Shown: positions 1 through 12,009, numbered from the stretch's first letter. The stretch is DNA of 64,000 nucleotides from Cordia subcordata (GCA_028554755.1 JAPTOF010000010.1:12374501-12438500), one strand, 5' to 3'. Translations and numbers: made by a program. The notes: generated by a model from the letters alone, not told the origin.

Positions 1-439
1 TGTGCAAGAGTTGAAAATTTGTTTGAACAAGGAAGAAGAGAACTTGAGCCAAACATATACAATATATATAGGCATTTCACAAAAGAGCAAGAGAGAAAAA
101 TAATGTCCGGTACCCCTTATGTCGCCTCTTCTCCTCCTTATGCCTTCTCATCTTCTCTTTTTTCAAATAGTACGTTTTGCACATCTTCTTCAATCTTTCA
201 AAGCTTCCACTTAAGTATCATCTCATTTTCACAAGAAGCTTTTTAGTCAAATAATACATATATATATTCATCATCAAAATTAATAGTCAATATATAGCTA
301 ACAGATGGCAACAGTAGATGTTGTTTTATCTGACTACTTTTTACTTAACAAGATGCTTGCAATAGAATGTTTTAGCATTGGGAGACGATTCGAATAGACA
401 AATTGTAATCCTGGACTAATTGGACCTAGTGAGACGCCA

Positions 440-1900
440 AAGAAATTCAATGGGAATGACTTCAAAAGATGGCAACATAATATGTTGTTCTGTTTGACTT
501 CCTTTAACTTGGCAAGGTTCCTGCAAGATGATGCTCCAGAATTGGAAGACAATTCAGGTAGACAAACTGTCCCAATCGGAGATGCTTGTAAGCATTTTGA
601 CTTTCTTTGCAAGAACTGTATCCTCATTTGGTTGGACAATATGTTGTATAACATATATAGTTCGTTGAAGATGAAAAAGGCGCTGTGGGAAATCCCCAGA
701 CAAAAAGTACATGATGGAAGATATTGGAACGAAGATATTCACTATCAGCGAATTCCTAGACTTCAAGATGGCAGGATACCAAGACTGTGATGACTCAAGT
801 CCAAGAGTTTCAACTCATCCTCCATGAACTTCATGCTAAGTTATGAATTTGAGTGAATCCTTTCAAGTTTCTACTTTGGTTGAGAAGTTATTACAGCATG
901 GAAAGAATTCAAAAACTACTTGAACTATAAGCGCAAAGAGATGAAATTAGAGGACTTGATTATTTGCCTACAAATTGAGAAGGACAACAGATTTTCTGAA
1001 AAAAGGAATGGAAGTCATTCTCTTAAGTTGAAAGCCAATGTAATGGCGCATGGTCCATCAGGTAAGAAGAGAAAGCATTCCAGACCAAGTTGTTGGTTTG
1101 TTTTGTTTTTATCTCAAAAGCTATATCCCATATTGGAAAAACACAAAGTTTTCTCTCACCTTATAATAGTTCACACTTTAAGTGGGCTTGTGAAAGATGG
1201 AATAAGAGGTTGGGCTTGCGCACATGAGATTTGAGTCATTAGTTTAAAACAGTGGATTTACCCCCTCCCCCTATGCGTGAAATAAATCGGGAGGCCTAAT
1301 CCAACTCGCTTTTTGCATTTTTATTTATTCAATTCCATTTATTTTATTTCATGAAAATAATTTTTGGTCCTTATCTAGACTTGGTCATATCTTGGCACTA
1401 ATATTTTGAACAAGTAAAAATGGCAGCCTTAATTTTCTCCTCCTAACCGTTTGAAGACCAATTCTTTCTCTAGTTAGCTGCACCTTTTTCAAACCAAGTT
1501 GTTGAGCACAAGGACTAGAAATAGACCCTTTACTCTTCATGCCAGATGCAACTTAAAAGGCTTTCTCTTCTATTGCTTTCAGCTGTTAAACTTTTCCTTC
1601 ATATTTCATATTTGCTGGGTTCAAAATATTTAATTTTTTTTTGTTGTTCCCGCTCCTAGTTTAAAACCAGAAAAACTTGTTGAATCCGGGGGGATTCTCT
1701 TACCAATTAGGTGAAATATCCTTAAGGACAATGTCCTATCATGCCTCGAGCTGTTTATTTCTAAAATTAATTTTTCACTTGTTACAATAATCATTATGGC
1801 GATACCAACATCAAAGAGAAATTCAAGAGAAATTTCTTTGTTTGCGTGAAAGAACGACATGTGGCCAAGGACTGTCGACACTGCAAGATGACCAATTCCA
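440..1900 (+). pseudogene. Copia gag remnant, split by an LTR-like insertion
   Basis: Reading in shifting frames gives a gag core homologous to that at 11300-11900 (phrases such as FKRWQHN, DFLCKNCIL and a Lys/Arg-rich tail KKRKH near 1066-1080). The zinc knuckle appears only about 750 bp later, near 1833-1880 (CVKERHVAKDC). Its first Cys pair has decayed: one Cys of the expected CX2CX4HX4C pattern is visible before the His. The gap between the two parts is the LTR-like block at about 1091-1786. Several stops and frame changes; not translatable. Confidence 0.65.
1091..1786 (+). mobile_element. Candidate solo LTR nested in the gag of element 1
   Basis: This non-coding block separates the basic end of gag from its zinc knuckle, so it is an insertion. 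It begins TGTTGG and ends GTTACA. It contains an LTR-like stretch (about 1125-1165: TCCCATATTGGAAAAACACA followed by a TTTTCTCTCAC motif) resembling the LTR at 16029-16058, and a later segment near 1700-1730 resembling 16670-16690. I see no clean target duplication, so exact ends and the solo-LTR label are tentative. Confidence 0.4.
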
Positions 1901-1914
1901 AGAAAGGACAGCCA

Positions 1915-3590
1915 CAGCCTAAGCTAATGTGACCAAAGTAGAAAGCCTGGTTGATGAAGTAACAGATGTTAACTTGTCAAGGGTTGTGTCTAAAGTCAAC
2001 CTCATTGATAGTGGGCGAATACGAAGGCAACTTGTAATGTGTTCTCCGATAGAAACATCTTTACTACATAGCAGAGCATCAACAAAGAGTCAATCTACAT
2101 GGTAAATTTGTCTACTTCAAAGGTGCACAAGACAGGATAGGTGATCCTAAAGATGACTTCTGAGAAGGAACCGAATCTTAACAATGTGCTACAGGTGCCT
2201 GACATTCAAAAAAACTTAGTGTCTAGGTCATCATTCGGTAAAAATGGTTTTAGGTTAGTATTTAAGTCTGACAAGATTGTACTAACTAATAGTGATGTGT
2301 ATGTTGGAAAAGGATACCTGTGTGATGGTCTATTTAAGTTAAATATAATGATCATGGTACCTAAGAATGTAAATGTAACATAAGTTAATAATAAAATATA
2401 TTCTTCTACTTACTTGTTGGATTCTCTTAATTTATGGCATAATAGATTAGGACATGTAAATTTTGGTTCATTACAAGAGTGAAAAGTGGTTTATTGCCTA
2501 AAATGGATCTTAATTTATATGACAAATGTGACATTTGTGTGGAAGTAAAAATGGTTAAAGCTTATTCTAAATCAATTGAAAAATGTTCAGAGCCATTATA
2601 ATTAATTCATAGTCATATCTATGATATAAAACAAGTGCAATTGAAAGGAGGGAAAAAACATTTTATAACTTTTACAAATGATTGCACTAAGTTTGTTATA
2701 TTTATTTACTTCAGAGCAAAGATGAAGCTTTAAAAGTATTTAAATAATATAAAAATGAAGTCAATAATCAACTTAGCAAAAACACCAAAATATTGAAAAG
2801 TGATCAGGGAGGAGAATAAGTGGCTCTTTTTGAACAATTCTATGTTGAATGTGGAATAAAGCATCAAGTAACAGCACCTTACTCTCTTTCAACGGAACAG
2901 AATTGCTAAACACCAAAATTGTACTTGAAAAAAATGATGAATGCTATGTTGATTAACTCGAGGCTACCCATAACAAGTTGGGGAAAGTGATCTTAACTTC
3001 CAATTATATACTTAACAAATCACCCCACAAGAGATTGCCAAAACCTTATGAGTTGTGGAAGAGTTATCCTTCGTCCTTCAAATTCTTCAATGTGTTGGGG
3101 TGTCTTATAAAGGTGGGAGTTCTAACTCTTAAAATGGTAAAATAGGACCTCAAACTATTGATGGTATATTCAGTGGGTATGTTAGCAATAGTTTGACCTA
3201 TTGGTTTTTGGTGCATAAATCAGAAATTGAAGATATTCATGTCAATACAATCATAGAGTCAAGAAATGCATACTTCTTTGAAGATATATTTCATTGTAAA
3301 AGTACACTAGAATGAACATCCTCTAAGAGGTCAAATGAAGAAGGTGTAGGCTCTAAGCCTATGCAAAATGACTATGAAAAGCCTGTACCAAGTAAAAGTG
3401 AAGAATAACCAAGATGGATCAAAAGAGCGAGGGTATCTAAATCTTTTAGATTTCCTCTCATATTTGTTAGGGAAAGAGCCTGTTACCTTCGGTGAAGTAG
3501 TGTTTACTTCGAAAGCACCTATTTGGAAAAAGGTGGTTAATAGTGAAATAGAATCTATCATGCAAAATCACACTTAGAAACTGGTGGATC
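1915..3590 (+). pseudogene. Copia protease/integrase remnant
   Basis: The stretch at 2141-2383 stays open and matches the pre-integrase segment of the sister element (phrases NVLQVPDIQKNLVS and VGKGYL). Downstream, 2400-3300 preserves the GAG-pre-integrase and integrase core in several frames, including the region around LGHVNFGS, a decayed SDQGG box near 2800 and the QQNG-equivalent near 2890. Around 3180-3300 is the C-terminal integrase segment (HKSEIEDIHVNT). Multiple frameshifts and stops. No function expected. Confidence 0.65.
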
Positions 3591-4920
3591 TTCCTTCTGG
3601 AAATAAGCCTTCAGGCTATAATTGGATTTTCAAGAGAAAGAAGAAAGTTGATGGATCGATCCACAAGTACAAGGCTAGATTAGTGGTTAAAAGTTACTGA
3701 CAAAATGAAGACTTTAACTATTTCGATACTTATTCACCGGTCACTAGAATAACATCCATCTAACTATTCATTGTGATTGCAGCTACCAATAATTTAGAGA
3801 TATATCAAATGAATGTTAAAACAACCTTCTTTAGTGAAGACTTTGATGAAGAGATCTATATGGAACAACCTAAAGGGCTTATAGTTCTGGGAGAAGAGAA
3901 GAAGGTTTGTAAGCTTGTCAAACCTCTATATGGCCTAAATTAAGCACCTAAATAATGGCAAGAAAAGTTTGAAAAATTAATGTTCCTAAACAAATTTAAG
4001 ATGAATGAATGTGATAAATGAAACTATGTAAGAGGCATTAAAGAAGAAGATGTCATTGTTTGTCTATATGCAGATGATATGCTTATCATTAGGATGAATA
4101 TCAAAATCATTAAATCTACCAAGAAGATGCTAGCGAGTAAGTTTGATATGAAAGATATGGGTGTAAGAGATGTAATTTTTGGGATGAATATTACCAAAAC
4201 ATTTGATGGACTAATTCTATCATAGTATATTATATTGAGAAAGTGCTCAGTTAGTTTAAAGGCTATGATAGTAGTCATATGAAGACACCTACAGATGTTA
4301 ATTTGAATTAACCAAGAATACTGGTTAAGGAATATCTCAATTGGAATACTCTCGTATTATAAGTAGCTTAATGTATATCATGAATTGCACAAAACTCAAT
4401 ATAGCATATGTAGTTAGTAAATTGGGTAAATAAACGAGCAACCCAAGGCAAGATCACTGGATAGCTCTTGTGAGAGTTCTAAGGTACTTAAGATATACCT
4501 TGAACTACAGCCTATATTACACTAGACATCTAGTAGTGGTTGAAGTCTATAGCGATACAAAATGGATATTCCATTCAAGTGAAATGAAGTCTGCAAGTAG
4601 ATATATTTTCACTTTGGCCAAAGCATCAATTTCATGGAAATCTTTTAAATAAACATGTACCTCCAAACCCACAATGGAATTTAAATTTATTGCTTTAGAT
4701 AAAGCAAGTGAAGAAGCAAAATGGTTTCGTAACTTTTTAGAGGATATTCTATTTTGGAGTGAACCTATGCCAACAATTTGCATTCATTGTGATACCAAAG
4801 AGCAATCGGAAGGGCATAAAATAGTATGTATAACGGCAAGTCTAGACATATGGATAGAAGACATAATACCATTAGACAATTACTTTCTAGTGGTATTATA
4901 TCTATTGACTATGTAAAGTA
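3590..4920 (+). pseudogene. Copia reverse transcriptase/RNase H remnant
   Basis: Homologous over its length to the reverse transcriptase at 13771-14919. Recognisable pieces are the N-terminal KWIF-like segment near 3620 (here NWIF), the MEQP box near 3860, the YADDM active-site box near 4070 and the RNase H segment near 4540-4720 with the conserved FIALDKA phrase. At least ten stops or frame changes are visible. The tail after 4780 matches the histidine-rich end of the sister element. Confidence 0.7.
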
Positions 4921-4965
4921 AGAAAGATAATATAGGGGATCCATAACAAAAGGTTTATCGAGGGA

Positions 4966-4986
4966 AAGAGAGAGAGAGAGAGAGAA
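4966..4986. repeat. (GA)n microsatellite
   Basis: A short GA run lies in the 3' part of the degenerate Copia element, just after the RNase H remnant. Confidence 0.9.
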
Positions 4987-5630
4987 AGTATAATACATCA
5001 GGGGGAATAGGTTTCAAGCTTATGAATTAATAGTTTCCACAATAGGACCTATCTTGTTGATTAGAGATCATAAGATCTAAGTCTAAAAAGAAAACCGAAT
5101 TATATAACTGTGAGTCTGACACAATTGTAGGGGGTTACCCTTTTGACTATTCCTATAATGTGCAGACAATGCTACCTATAAAATTTTAGGTTAAGCAATA
5201 ACTTTTAATGACTCTTATATCTTGGATATTCCAAGTAGTAGTCAATAAGAGCTTTTTAATAAGAAGTCACCTATATGAGTAAGAATTTTAGTCCCATGAG
5301 GATTCTAAAGCTAAATTCTTAGAGAGTGCTCATGAAAACCATTCATGGTTCAAGGTCAAAACAAACACAACAATGAGAACCTCAGAACAATGTAGTGCTA
5401 TTATGTATAGTACTATTGTCTTGGTTTACACAAAAGCTGAACATTTCAAAACATCACGTTCATTGGCAAGCAAGGAAATTCGATAGTGCTTATTAAGGGA
5501 AGGTTCAAAGCCATTGGCTACCTATCTTGATGCAATATGATTCTACATGGACTCTTTCATGTCGGCATACATATGTATTTCTAACAGCCTATTTTTAGGA
5601 GCCAGTTGATTTTCCATTCATATGGGGGAT

Positions 5631-6790
5631 TATTGTAGTTTTAAACAAGTAAATTTTATATCTATTCGATTGTGGTTACTGCATCTCAAAATGAAAAGAT
5701 CAATGCATATTCAAAATCTTCACTCCGATTAGATGATCGTCATATATTTATTTGTTTAAAACTAATGAGGAATAAATGAGAACATTGAGTTTGAAGTTGG
5801 AGAATTAAGTGAGACTTTAGCACGATAAGAATAAAGTTCCCACGTGGAAAAACTAGAGTCATCTTAAGCTATTTATATACCCAATTTGTGACATTTGTGT
5901 TTGGGCACCAAGGGGCATCCACATGTGTAAATAGGGAGAAGACCTACCCAAATGTTGGTTCAAAATTGATTACCATACGTGTGCGTCACCCACCCATCTG
6001 TCTGAACCGACATGTGCATGGGTGTGGGCATAGGTTGGTTTGAAATTGGGCTTAGGCCTTGGCCCAATCGCTTTATTATTTTATACAAAATTTGATTAAA
6101 TATTTTTCCAACTTTATTTTTTACTGATTGCTTACCTAGTCAAACGATTAGGGAGAAAGGTGAGGCCAATTAATACTGTGAACAATAATTTTGTCACAGC
6201 CTCAACTGGTTAGTATCATGATGCTCACAGGTTCATCTCGTCGATCTCCTAGTCAACCGGTATGATAGACCGATCACCCTAGTTTGAACGAAAAGACATG
6301 CCTACTTGTTAGAAAGACATGTCTACTTAGCTTTAACCATTCTAGACGTGGTTGTTCGGATATGTTACTTAGAACAGGCATCCTAAATCTATAAATAGGC
6401 ATTTGCAAGCCTTGATTTTGTATTATTTCATTGCATTAAACACTCACTTTCTAGAAAATAGCATTCTACATACACTCTAAAGTTAGGCTTGCAAAAAAGG
6501 AAGAGTTCTTCATTATTTTGGTTTATCGAGACTTGGAATTTAGAGTGCTCTTATCCTAAGTCGTAGCCACTATATCTTGGGAGGCTATTCGTCATTAACC
6601 GTGATCACTAGCGGGACAAATAAGTCTTAAGGACACTGAACTAAGTTTAGGCCTCGGCTTTGCATAGCATTCTTCTTTCCAATTTTGCAAAGTGCAGTAG
6701 GTTTAATTTTCAAGTTATTTCTTTGTTTAATTTTTTGGTTTTCAAATTAAAAGTTTTTACAAAATCGGTGCCCTATTTCGCAACACTATG
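5631..6790 (+). mobile_element. Probable 3' LTR remnant of element 1
   Basis: It follows a CATATGGGGGAT purine tract in exactly the position where the sister element has its PPT and LTR start (15780-15791). It also contains, near 6568-6640, a segment aligning with the LTR of the sister element around 16627-16685 (shared TATCTTGGGA and TTAAGGA phrases). The start is defined by the PPT. The right end is uncertain because no clear CA terminus with target duplication is visible. Confidence 0.5.
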
Positions 6791-6799
6791 TCACAACAC

Positions 6800-7300
6800 A
6801 ACCAAGACACAAACCAAATTAGAATACATTTACAAGGATTGGTATGATGAATTCTGTTTCATTGAACCAGAGCGTATGAATACAGAAGCCACAAGATCCC
6901 CAAGAAGCTTTGTAAACCATGTTGTCAACACTTTTTGTCACAAAATACCAGAACCTACAGCTTAGGTTGATATTGGATCCATCAAATTGAAGAATTTAAA
7001 GACACCAAAGATCCAACCAAGATCATTTATTACAAAGTCAAGCTTTGCCATGACTTTTCTTTGGAGGAATAGAACATACCTCCTCCCAGGACAAGAAAAT
7101 TTTCAATAGATTATGAACCAAATTGTTATTTGTATTGGGACTATATTCAAGCATGGTTCAAATATTTTTACAAACAAAATAACAACTATAGTCTATCATG
7201 GTTCTTCATGTTTTTAAAAGATTTTTCGTTGTGGTACAAGAAGTGGTAGCATATTTTTGGTCCCATTCCAAACATTTTTCTCAAAACCTATTTTTGACAC
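6800..7300 (+). pseudogene. Decayed retroelement-like ORF, family uncertain
   Basis: Two frames carry protein-like text: one around 6830-6963 (TYKDWYDEFCFIEPER), then another at about 7000-7290, where aromatic-rich phrases such as YLYWDYIQAWFKYFY and WFFMFLKDF follow each other. The aromatic spacing reminds me of a retroelement structural or gag-like protein, but I cannot assign it. It is interrupted by stops and a frame change and runs into a CA/TA/TG microsatellite. Confidence 0.25.
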
Positions 7301-7392
7301 ACAAACACACACACACACACACATATATAATATATGTATCTATATATATACACATACATACATATGTGTGTGTGTGTATATATATATATATC
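7297..7392. repeat. Compound CA/TA/TG microsatellite
   Basis: An (AC)n run is followed by AT-rich sequence, a (TG)n run and a (TA)n run. The halves are near reverse complements, so the block could fold back on itself. Confidence 0.9.
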
Positions 7393-7509
7393 GACTTCTT
7401 ATTTTCAAATAATTCTAGAATGTCACATGTCCACTAGTAGAATATGGTGTTGGACAAGTACTAGAGTTTTGATGAGTTGATATCATCAATACTGCCAAAT
7501 ATAAACCAA

Positions 7510-8370
7510 GGCTCCATTTGTTTGTAGGAAAATGTTTTTCAGTTTTCTGTTGTTGGGTAACACCAAGGAAATAAGTAAATAGGAAAACATTCTTCAGTCA
7601 AATAAAAATTCTAGTTCAAAATGAAAGATAATGTTTGTTGATGGCAAAGGAGAAGAGAACATTTTTGAAATAGTAAATTCCTCTCTTCGTCCGCCCCAAC
7701 CCCTCGCCCTAACATACCTCCACCCTAACCTTTTTAAAATTTAAAAAATAAAAATAAAAACTAAATAATTAAAATTTTAAAAATTTAAAAAATAAAAATA
7801 AAAAATATATTACAATAAAAATTTGAAAATTAAAAACTATAAAATAAAAAATTGAAAATTTAATAAAAATTATATTTCAAAATAAAAACTAAAAAATTTA
7901 AAATTTAAAAATAAAAATTAAAACTTAAAAAATTAAAAAAAATTATCATTAAGAAACATAACAAAAAATTATAAACTAGAAACCATAGAAAAAATTAAAC
8001 AATTTTAAAAAATAACAAATAAATATAAAATATTTAAATGAATAAATTAACTATTTTTATATTGAAATTATTATTTTAAATTTTGAAATTATTATTTTTT
8101 TAGTTTTTCATATTTTCTATTTTTAAGTTTTATTTTAATATTTATATTTTATTTTAAATTTAAATAGCATATTTCTATTTACAAAAATGCATTTTATTTT
8201 AGTATTCCTCTCTAGAAAAGTTTTTCAACTGTGACTGCCAAACACTAGAAAATATTTTTCTGTATAACAACCAAACACCAGAAAATATTCTATTTTCCAA
8301 AAAAATAAAATATTTTCCCAAGAAAATATTTTTCCCCAACAAATTATTTTCTTACAAAACAAAAGGAGCC
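7510..8370. mobile_element. TIR-bearing MITE-like element
   Basis: The left end reads GGCTCCATTTGTTTGTAGGA; the reverse complement of the right end reads GGCTCCTTTTGTTTTGTAAG, so the termini are imperfect inverted repeats of at least about 25 bp. The 0.86-kb interior has no coding capacity; 7730-8200 is almost pure A/T with repeated AAATTAAAAATTT-type units. I could not define a target duplication, so the superfamily (hAT or Mutator type) is not settled. Confidence 0.6.
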
Positions 8371-9112
8371 CAAATTTACTTTGGAGTGATACAAAGTGGT
8401 CACTTATGATAATCTTGTATATATATGTATATATATATGTGTGTGTGTGTGTGTCCAATTTACTTTTTGAAAGTGTTTTAAAAGGCATAAAAGATTAAAG
8501 TGGAGGAAGTGAATTTTTTTCCTAATTAAAACAAATTAAATATGCATTCTTTTTCGAAAAAACAAAGCACGTCTACTAACTTAAACTAGATTTTAGCCAA
8601 TCCAAAACCATACATCGTTGAATTAATTTGTTAATCCTAGTATTTAAGAAAATTTACGAATAGAAAAGCTTTGATGAATAAAAAAGTACTAAAATTTCAC
8701 GTGAGGATCATCTCAATTATTCACGTTCATATAAGATTATTTGGGTTGCTCGAGAAATTCAAATTCAAAAAAATGGGTAATGGGATAGAGAAAAGGCATT
8801 TCTAATTCTTTTTTGAAATTTGAATTTCATGCATAAATAGCTGAGATGATATTTTAAGAATATAAATAGCATAAAAATTAGTATCACTTGACAAGTGACA
8901 CCACTCTTGAATATGTGGAGCCGTCCCTGGCTGTTGTTGTTAATGCTAATATGCTATGCTAATTCTATGCTATACTGCTATGTTGTTGTCCTAATCTTAA
9001 TTCTAATGGTAACGTTGTGCTATGCTACGCTAATACTGTGCTAATTTATTTTAGCAAATATATATATATATATATATATGCACGTCATCTATTGAATAAT
9101 ACAAATTAAACT
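8371..9112. other. Intergenic, simple repeats only
   Basis: No coding signal. It contains a TA/TG microsatellite at about 8416-8454, a low-complexity tract rich in GCTAA/GCTATG words at about 8936-9050, and a (TA)n run at 9058-9078. Confidence 0.7.
8936..9050. repeat. Cryptic repeat of GCTAAT/GCTATG words
   Basis: Words such as TGCTAATATGCTATGCTAAT recur irregularly over about 115 bp. This is a decayed short tandem repeat on the plus strand. Confidence 0.6.
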
Positions 9113-9411
9113 CTAATTATAAAGACGGAGACGTAAACAATAAAAAGGTGACACGTAACGCCGTCGTAAAAGTAGATAAGAATGAAAGTCTTCCAAAAAT
9201 GTTCTATAAATGTAAAAATTAGCCATCAAATATAAATAAAAATATACTCTACTTATTATATAATGGAGACATAAACAATAAAGGTGACACGAAACGTTAA
9301 AGTTTTCCAAGAAAGTTTTATATATATAATGGTCATTATTCAAGCATGGATATCAGGAAGAAAAATACATAGCAAGTCTAAGATATAATATTCTACTCCA
9401 ATTTCTGCCTC
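9113..9411 (+). promoter_or_regulatory. Two partial copies of the CYP79 upstream region
   Basis: Segments at about 9113-9215 and 9255-9370 both match the promoter at 9840-10010: shared GGAGACRTAAACAATAAA, GGTGACAC and GTTCTATA-like words, then CAAGCATGGATATC. With the copy in front of the main gene, this 100-150 bp unit is present three times, the first truncated. It includes a TATA-like TTTATATATA stretch near 9315. Confidence 0.6.
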
Positions 9412-9520
9412 ATGGAGTCACTGATTAGTCACTATGTATTGTATGCTTTTTTGCTTGCTTTTCTTTTCTTTCCTATCGTCACCGTTAAACTAAACGACAT
9501 CCAAAAAAGAAGCAAGCAAA
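9412..9520 (+). pseudogene. Truncated CYP79 5' end (duplicate)
   Basis: Starts with an ATG and encodes a membrane anchor (MESLISHYVLYAFLLAFLFF) nearly identical to the start of the P450 at 10028. The match continues through a basic stop-transfer-like segment (DIQKRSKQ) and ends exactly where the proline-rich hinge PPLPPGP should start. After that the sequence is unrelated and terminates at 9594. It is a 5'-only tandem duplicate with no catalytic region, and it carries its own copy of the promoter repeat. Confidence 0.75.
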
Positions 9521-9834
9521 TACATATCTTTTACAACATATCTTATACCTCCTATGTATTTTCAAATACTTATCCTTTTTTATTATTTTCTTGATTCTCT
9601 TATTACAAAAAATACAATGCAAGGATACAAGCAGCGAATTGAAAAAAAAAAGCTATATGGGATTAAATAGCTAATCATTTATAAACATAGGGTATTTTTT
9701 TTTGAAATTTATGACCATTTCTTCCAAATTTATATCTATACTTGCAAGCAATGTGCTTGTGGTCACATATGCTATAATTGGGCAAAAAATTTAATGGAAG
9801 GGGCTTAAATGTCATCTTTTGAACAATACAAGTT
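9521..9834. other. Intergenic spacer between CYP79 5' duplicates
   Basis: AT-rich sequence with no coding signal that I can support; short A and T runs only. Confidence 0.6.
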
Positions 9835-10027
9835 AAACTCTAATTATTATGATGGAGACATAAACAATAAAAAGGTGACACAAAGCACCACCGTAAAAGT
9901 AAATAAGAATGAAAGTCTTCCAAAAATGTTCTATATATAGTGGCGATCATTCAAGCATGGATATCGGGTAGAAAAATATATAGCAACTCTCAAATTAATA
10001 TAATATTCTAACTCCAATTTCTTGCTC
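9835..10027 (+). promoter_or_regulatory. CYP79 proximal promoter/5' leader
   Basis: Third and best copy of the local upstream repeat, directly in front of the P450 ATG. A TATA box candidate TCTATATATAG lies near 9930, about 100 bp before the start codon at 10028. Confidence 0.5.
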
Positions 10028-10573
10028 ATGGGGTCGCTGATAAGTGATTGTGCGTTATATGCACTTTTGCTTGCCTTTCTCTTCATTCCTATCATTACCA
10101 TTAAACTAAAAGACATCCACAAAAGAAGCAAGCAGCCACCACTTCCCCCAGGTCCATCTCCATGGCCAATTGTTGGAAATCTTCCTGAACTAAGAAAAAA
10201 CAGGCCAGCATACAAATGGATCGATGGCATAATGAAACAACTCTCAACTGACATTGCATGCATACGCTTAGGCAATGTCCACGTCGTGGCGGTCTCTTCA
10301 CCAGAGCTGGCACGCGAATTTCTGCATGAGCATGATGCCGTTTTCTCTTCAAGACCTCTCACCATGACTTCTGAATATGCCACCCATGGGTCTTACTCCA
10401 ATGGGACAACAATGGAAGAAGATGAGAAAGATGTATTCTCGGGAATTGGTGAGCCCATCAAGACTTCAATGGTTGCTTAACAAGTGCAACCAAGAAGCCG
10501 AAAACCTTGTCAACTTTATTTACAAACAGTGCTGCAAGGATTCAAATAATGGCGCAGTTGTTGATGTAAGATT
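10028..10573 (+). pseudogene. CYP79: CYP79 exon 1, 5' part
   Basis: ATG at 10028 opens the membrane anchor and hinge. Reading is continuous to about 10385 (SRPLTMTSEYATHG) and then must shift frame to continue as MGQQWKKMRKMYSRELVSPS. It stops at the Copia insertion, where the five bases AGATT (10569-10573) are the target site. Without the shift the frame runs to a stop at 10478-10480. Confidence 0.85.
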
Positions 10574-10706
10574 TGTTAGAAACTAGTAATAAAATAAAAC
10601 AGAAATAATAACAAGACATATAGAATCTGAATTAGAAATAACGAATAAACAAGAATAAACGAAATTAGTCGAGTTTCGAGATTCACGATTTCTTTAAAAG
10701 ATTTAC
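10574..10706 (-). repeat. Inverted copy of the LTR 3' tip at the left end of element 2
   Basis: Reverse complement of 16673-16805, about 92% identical by eye. It begins with the integrase-type terminus TGTTAG and abuts the target duplication, so it was already the left end when the element inserted. Confidence 0.85.
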
Positions 10707-10887
10707 TTTTATATTATTCTAAACTTTTACGGGTTTGATAAACTGTAGTATCTATTGCTTACAGTTTTCAAATCTGTATCAAACAGAAACTAGTTTTTGT
10801 TCACTACTGGTTTAAATTATTTATTATACAGGTTAACTAATTTCGGTTGGTTGAGTGCAGGAAATCTTATAACCTTTACTTTCAATC

Positions 10888-12009
10888 ATGTCTGGAAATA
10901 ACGAAACTCAAATTGGAAATAATGATGAATTCCAATTTATGGATAACACCCAAACTTGGACTGCTGGAACGAGTGTGACTAGGGTTTCCATTGCTACCCC
11001 GAATGTTTCTGTGACTGCTGGGAACACCCCAACAGGAGTTACCATGACTAGGAATGTTGGAATTACTCTAACAACTAATATGACTGTACAGGTTCCTGGG
11101 ACTGTGCAGGGATTCAGCGGATTTGGAACCGTGACTGGATCAGCTTTCAGTTCATTTGGACAAGCCAACAATGTTGCTGGTTCAAGCAGTGGCTTTGGGG
11201 GAGCTGCAAATATAGCTGGTTCGAGCAATGTTTTTGGAGGCAGGCCTATATTTGGGACAACCAACTATGCACCTCCACCTCCACATGCTGAGAAGCCAGA
11301 AAAGTTTTCTGGCAAAGACTTCAAGACATGGCAGCTTCAAATGGAGTTTTATCTCACAACTTTGGGGCTGTTCATGTATGTGCAGCAAGATTCTCCATCC
11401 TTGGGGGATAACCCGGATGTGCAGACGGTGGCGGCTGTGGATGCTTGGAAGTATAGCGATTTCCTTTGCCGGAATTATATTTTGAATTGTTTAGAAACTT
11501 CCTTGTATAAAGTACATGCTAAATGTAAAACAGCTAAGGAAGTATGGATGTCTTTAGAGGATAAATATGAGCTAGAAAGTGCTAGCACGAAGAAATTCGT
11601 AGTGACTAGATTTCTAGAATTCTCTATAACAGATTCTAAACCAGTGATGTCACAGGTACAAGAATACCAGTTGATCATCCAAGAACTCCATGCTGAAGGG
11701 ATGCCACAAGTTGAACAATTCCAAGTGGCTGCCTTAATAGATAAATTGCCACTTGGTTGGAGTGAGTTCAAAAATCACCTCAAACACAAGCAACAGGAGA
11801 TGACAATGAAAAACTTAATCCTGCGGCTTAAAATTGAGGAAGAAAATCGTTCAACTAGCAAATGGGGCATGCATGGTGGAATGAAATCCAAGGCCCACAT
11901 GGTGGAACATGGTTCAAATCCCAACAAAAAGAGAAAGTTCACCAGTCAAGCTAATCGTGGGCAAAAAGGGAAGACAGTTGCTGGGAAACCCAAAGCTGAC
12001 AAGAAGTAG
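10888..12009 (+). pseudogene. Copia element 2 gag
   Basis: 373 codons from ATG. The first 130 or so residues are a Gly/Ser/Thr/Asn-rich low-complexity region. Then a gag core follows (KFSGKDFKTWQLQMEFYL, KTAKEVWMSLEDKYE) and a basic tail (KKRKF). A TAG at 12007-12009 separates it from the CX2CX4HX4C zinc knuckle CYICDKTGHKAKDC at about 12022-12063. Since the frame continues through the knuckle into protease, the TAG is probably a decayed Trp codon rather than a designed stop. Confidence 0.8.

Larger units (their letters stand above)
300..6790 (+). mobile_element. Highly degenerate Ty1/Copia retrotransposon (element 1)
   Basis: Order gag, zinc knuckle, protease-adjacent region, integrase, reverse transcriptase/RNase H, PPT, LTR is still readable on the plus strand, but frames change constantly and stops are dense. 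It belongs to the same family as the element at 10574-16805: the blocks line up domain by domain and share phrases in gag, the pre-integrase region and RT. The RT active-site box reads YADDM near 4066-4080. A purine run (5621-5629) precedes the probable 3' LTR. The left boundary and 5' LTR are not clear, so the start given is approximate. Old and certainly non-autonomous. Confidence 0.75.

Noticed and set aside
7198..7437. ORF with HTHTHT and YIYIY repeats
   Set aside because: Translation of a CA/TA/TG microsatellite; no gene evidence.
9931..10383. Long minus-strand ORFs opposite CYP79 exon 1
   Set aside because: Antisense shadow of the P450 coding sequence with no independent homology.
10908..11264. 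118-codon minus-strand ORF opposite the Copia gag
   Set aside because: Mirror of the low-complexity Gly/Thr-rich gag start; no start context or family match.
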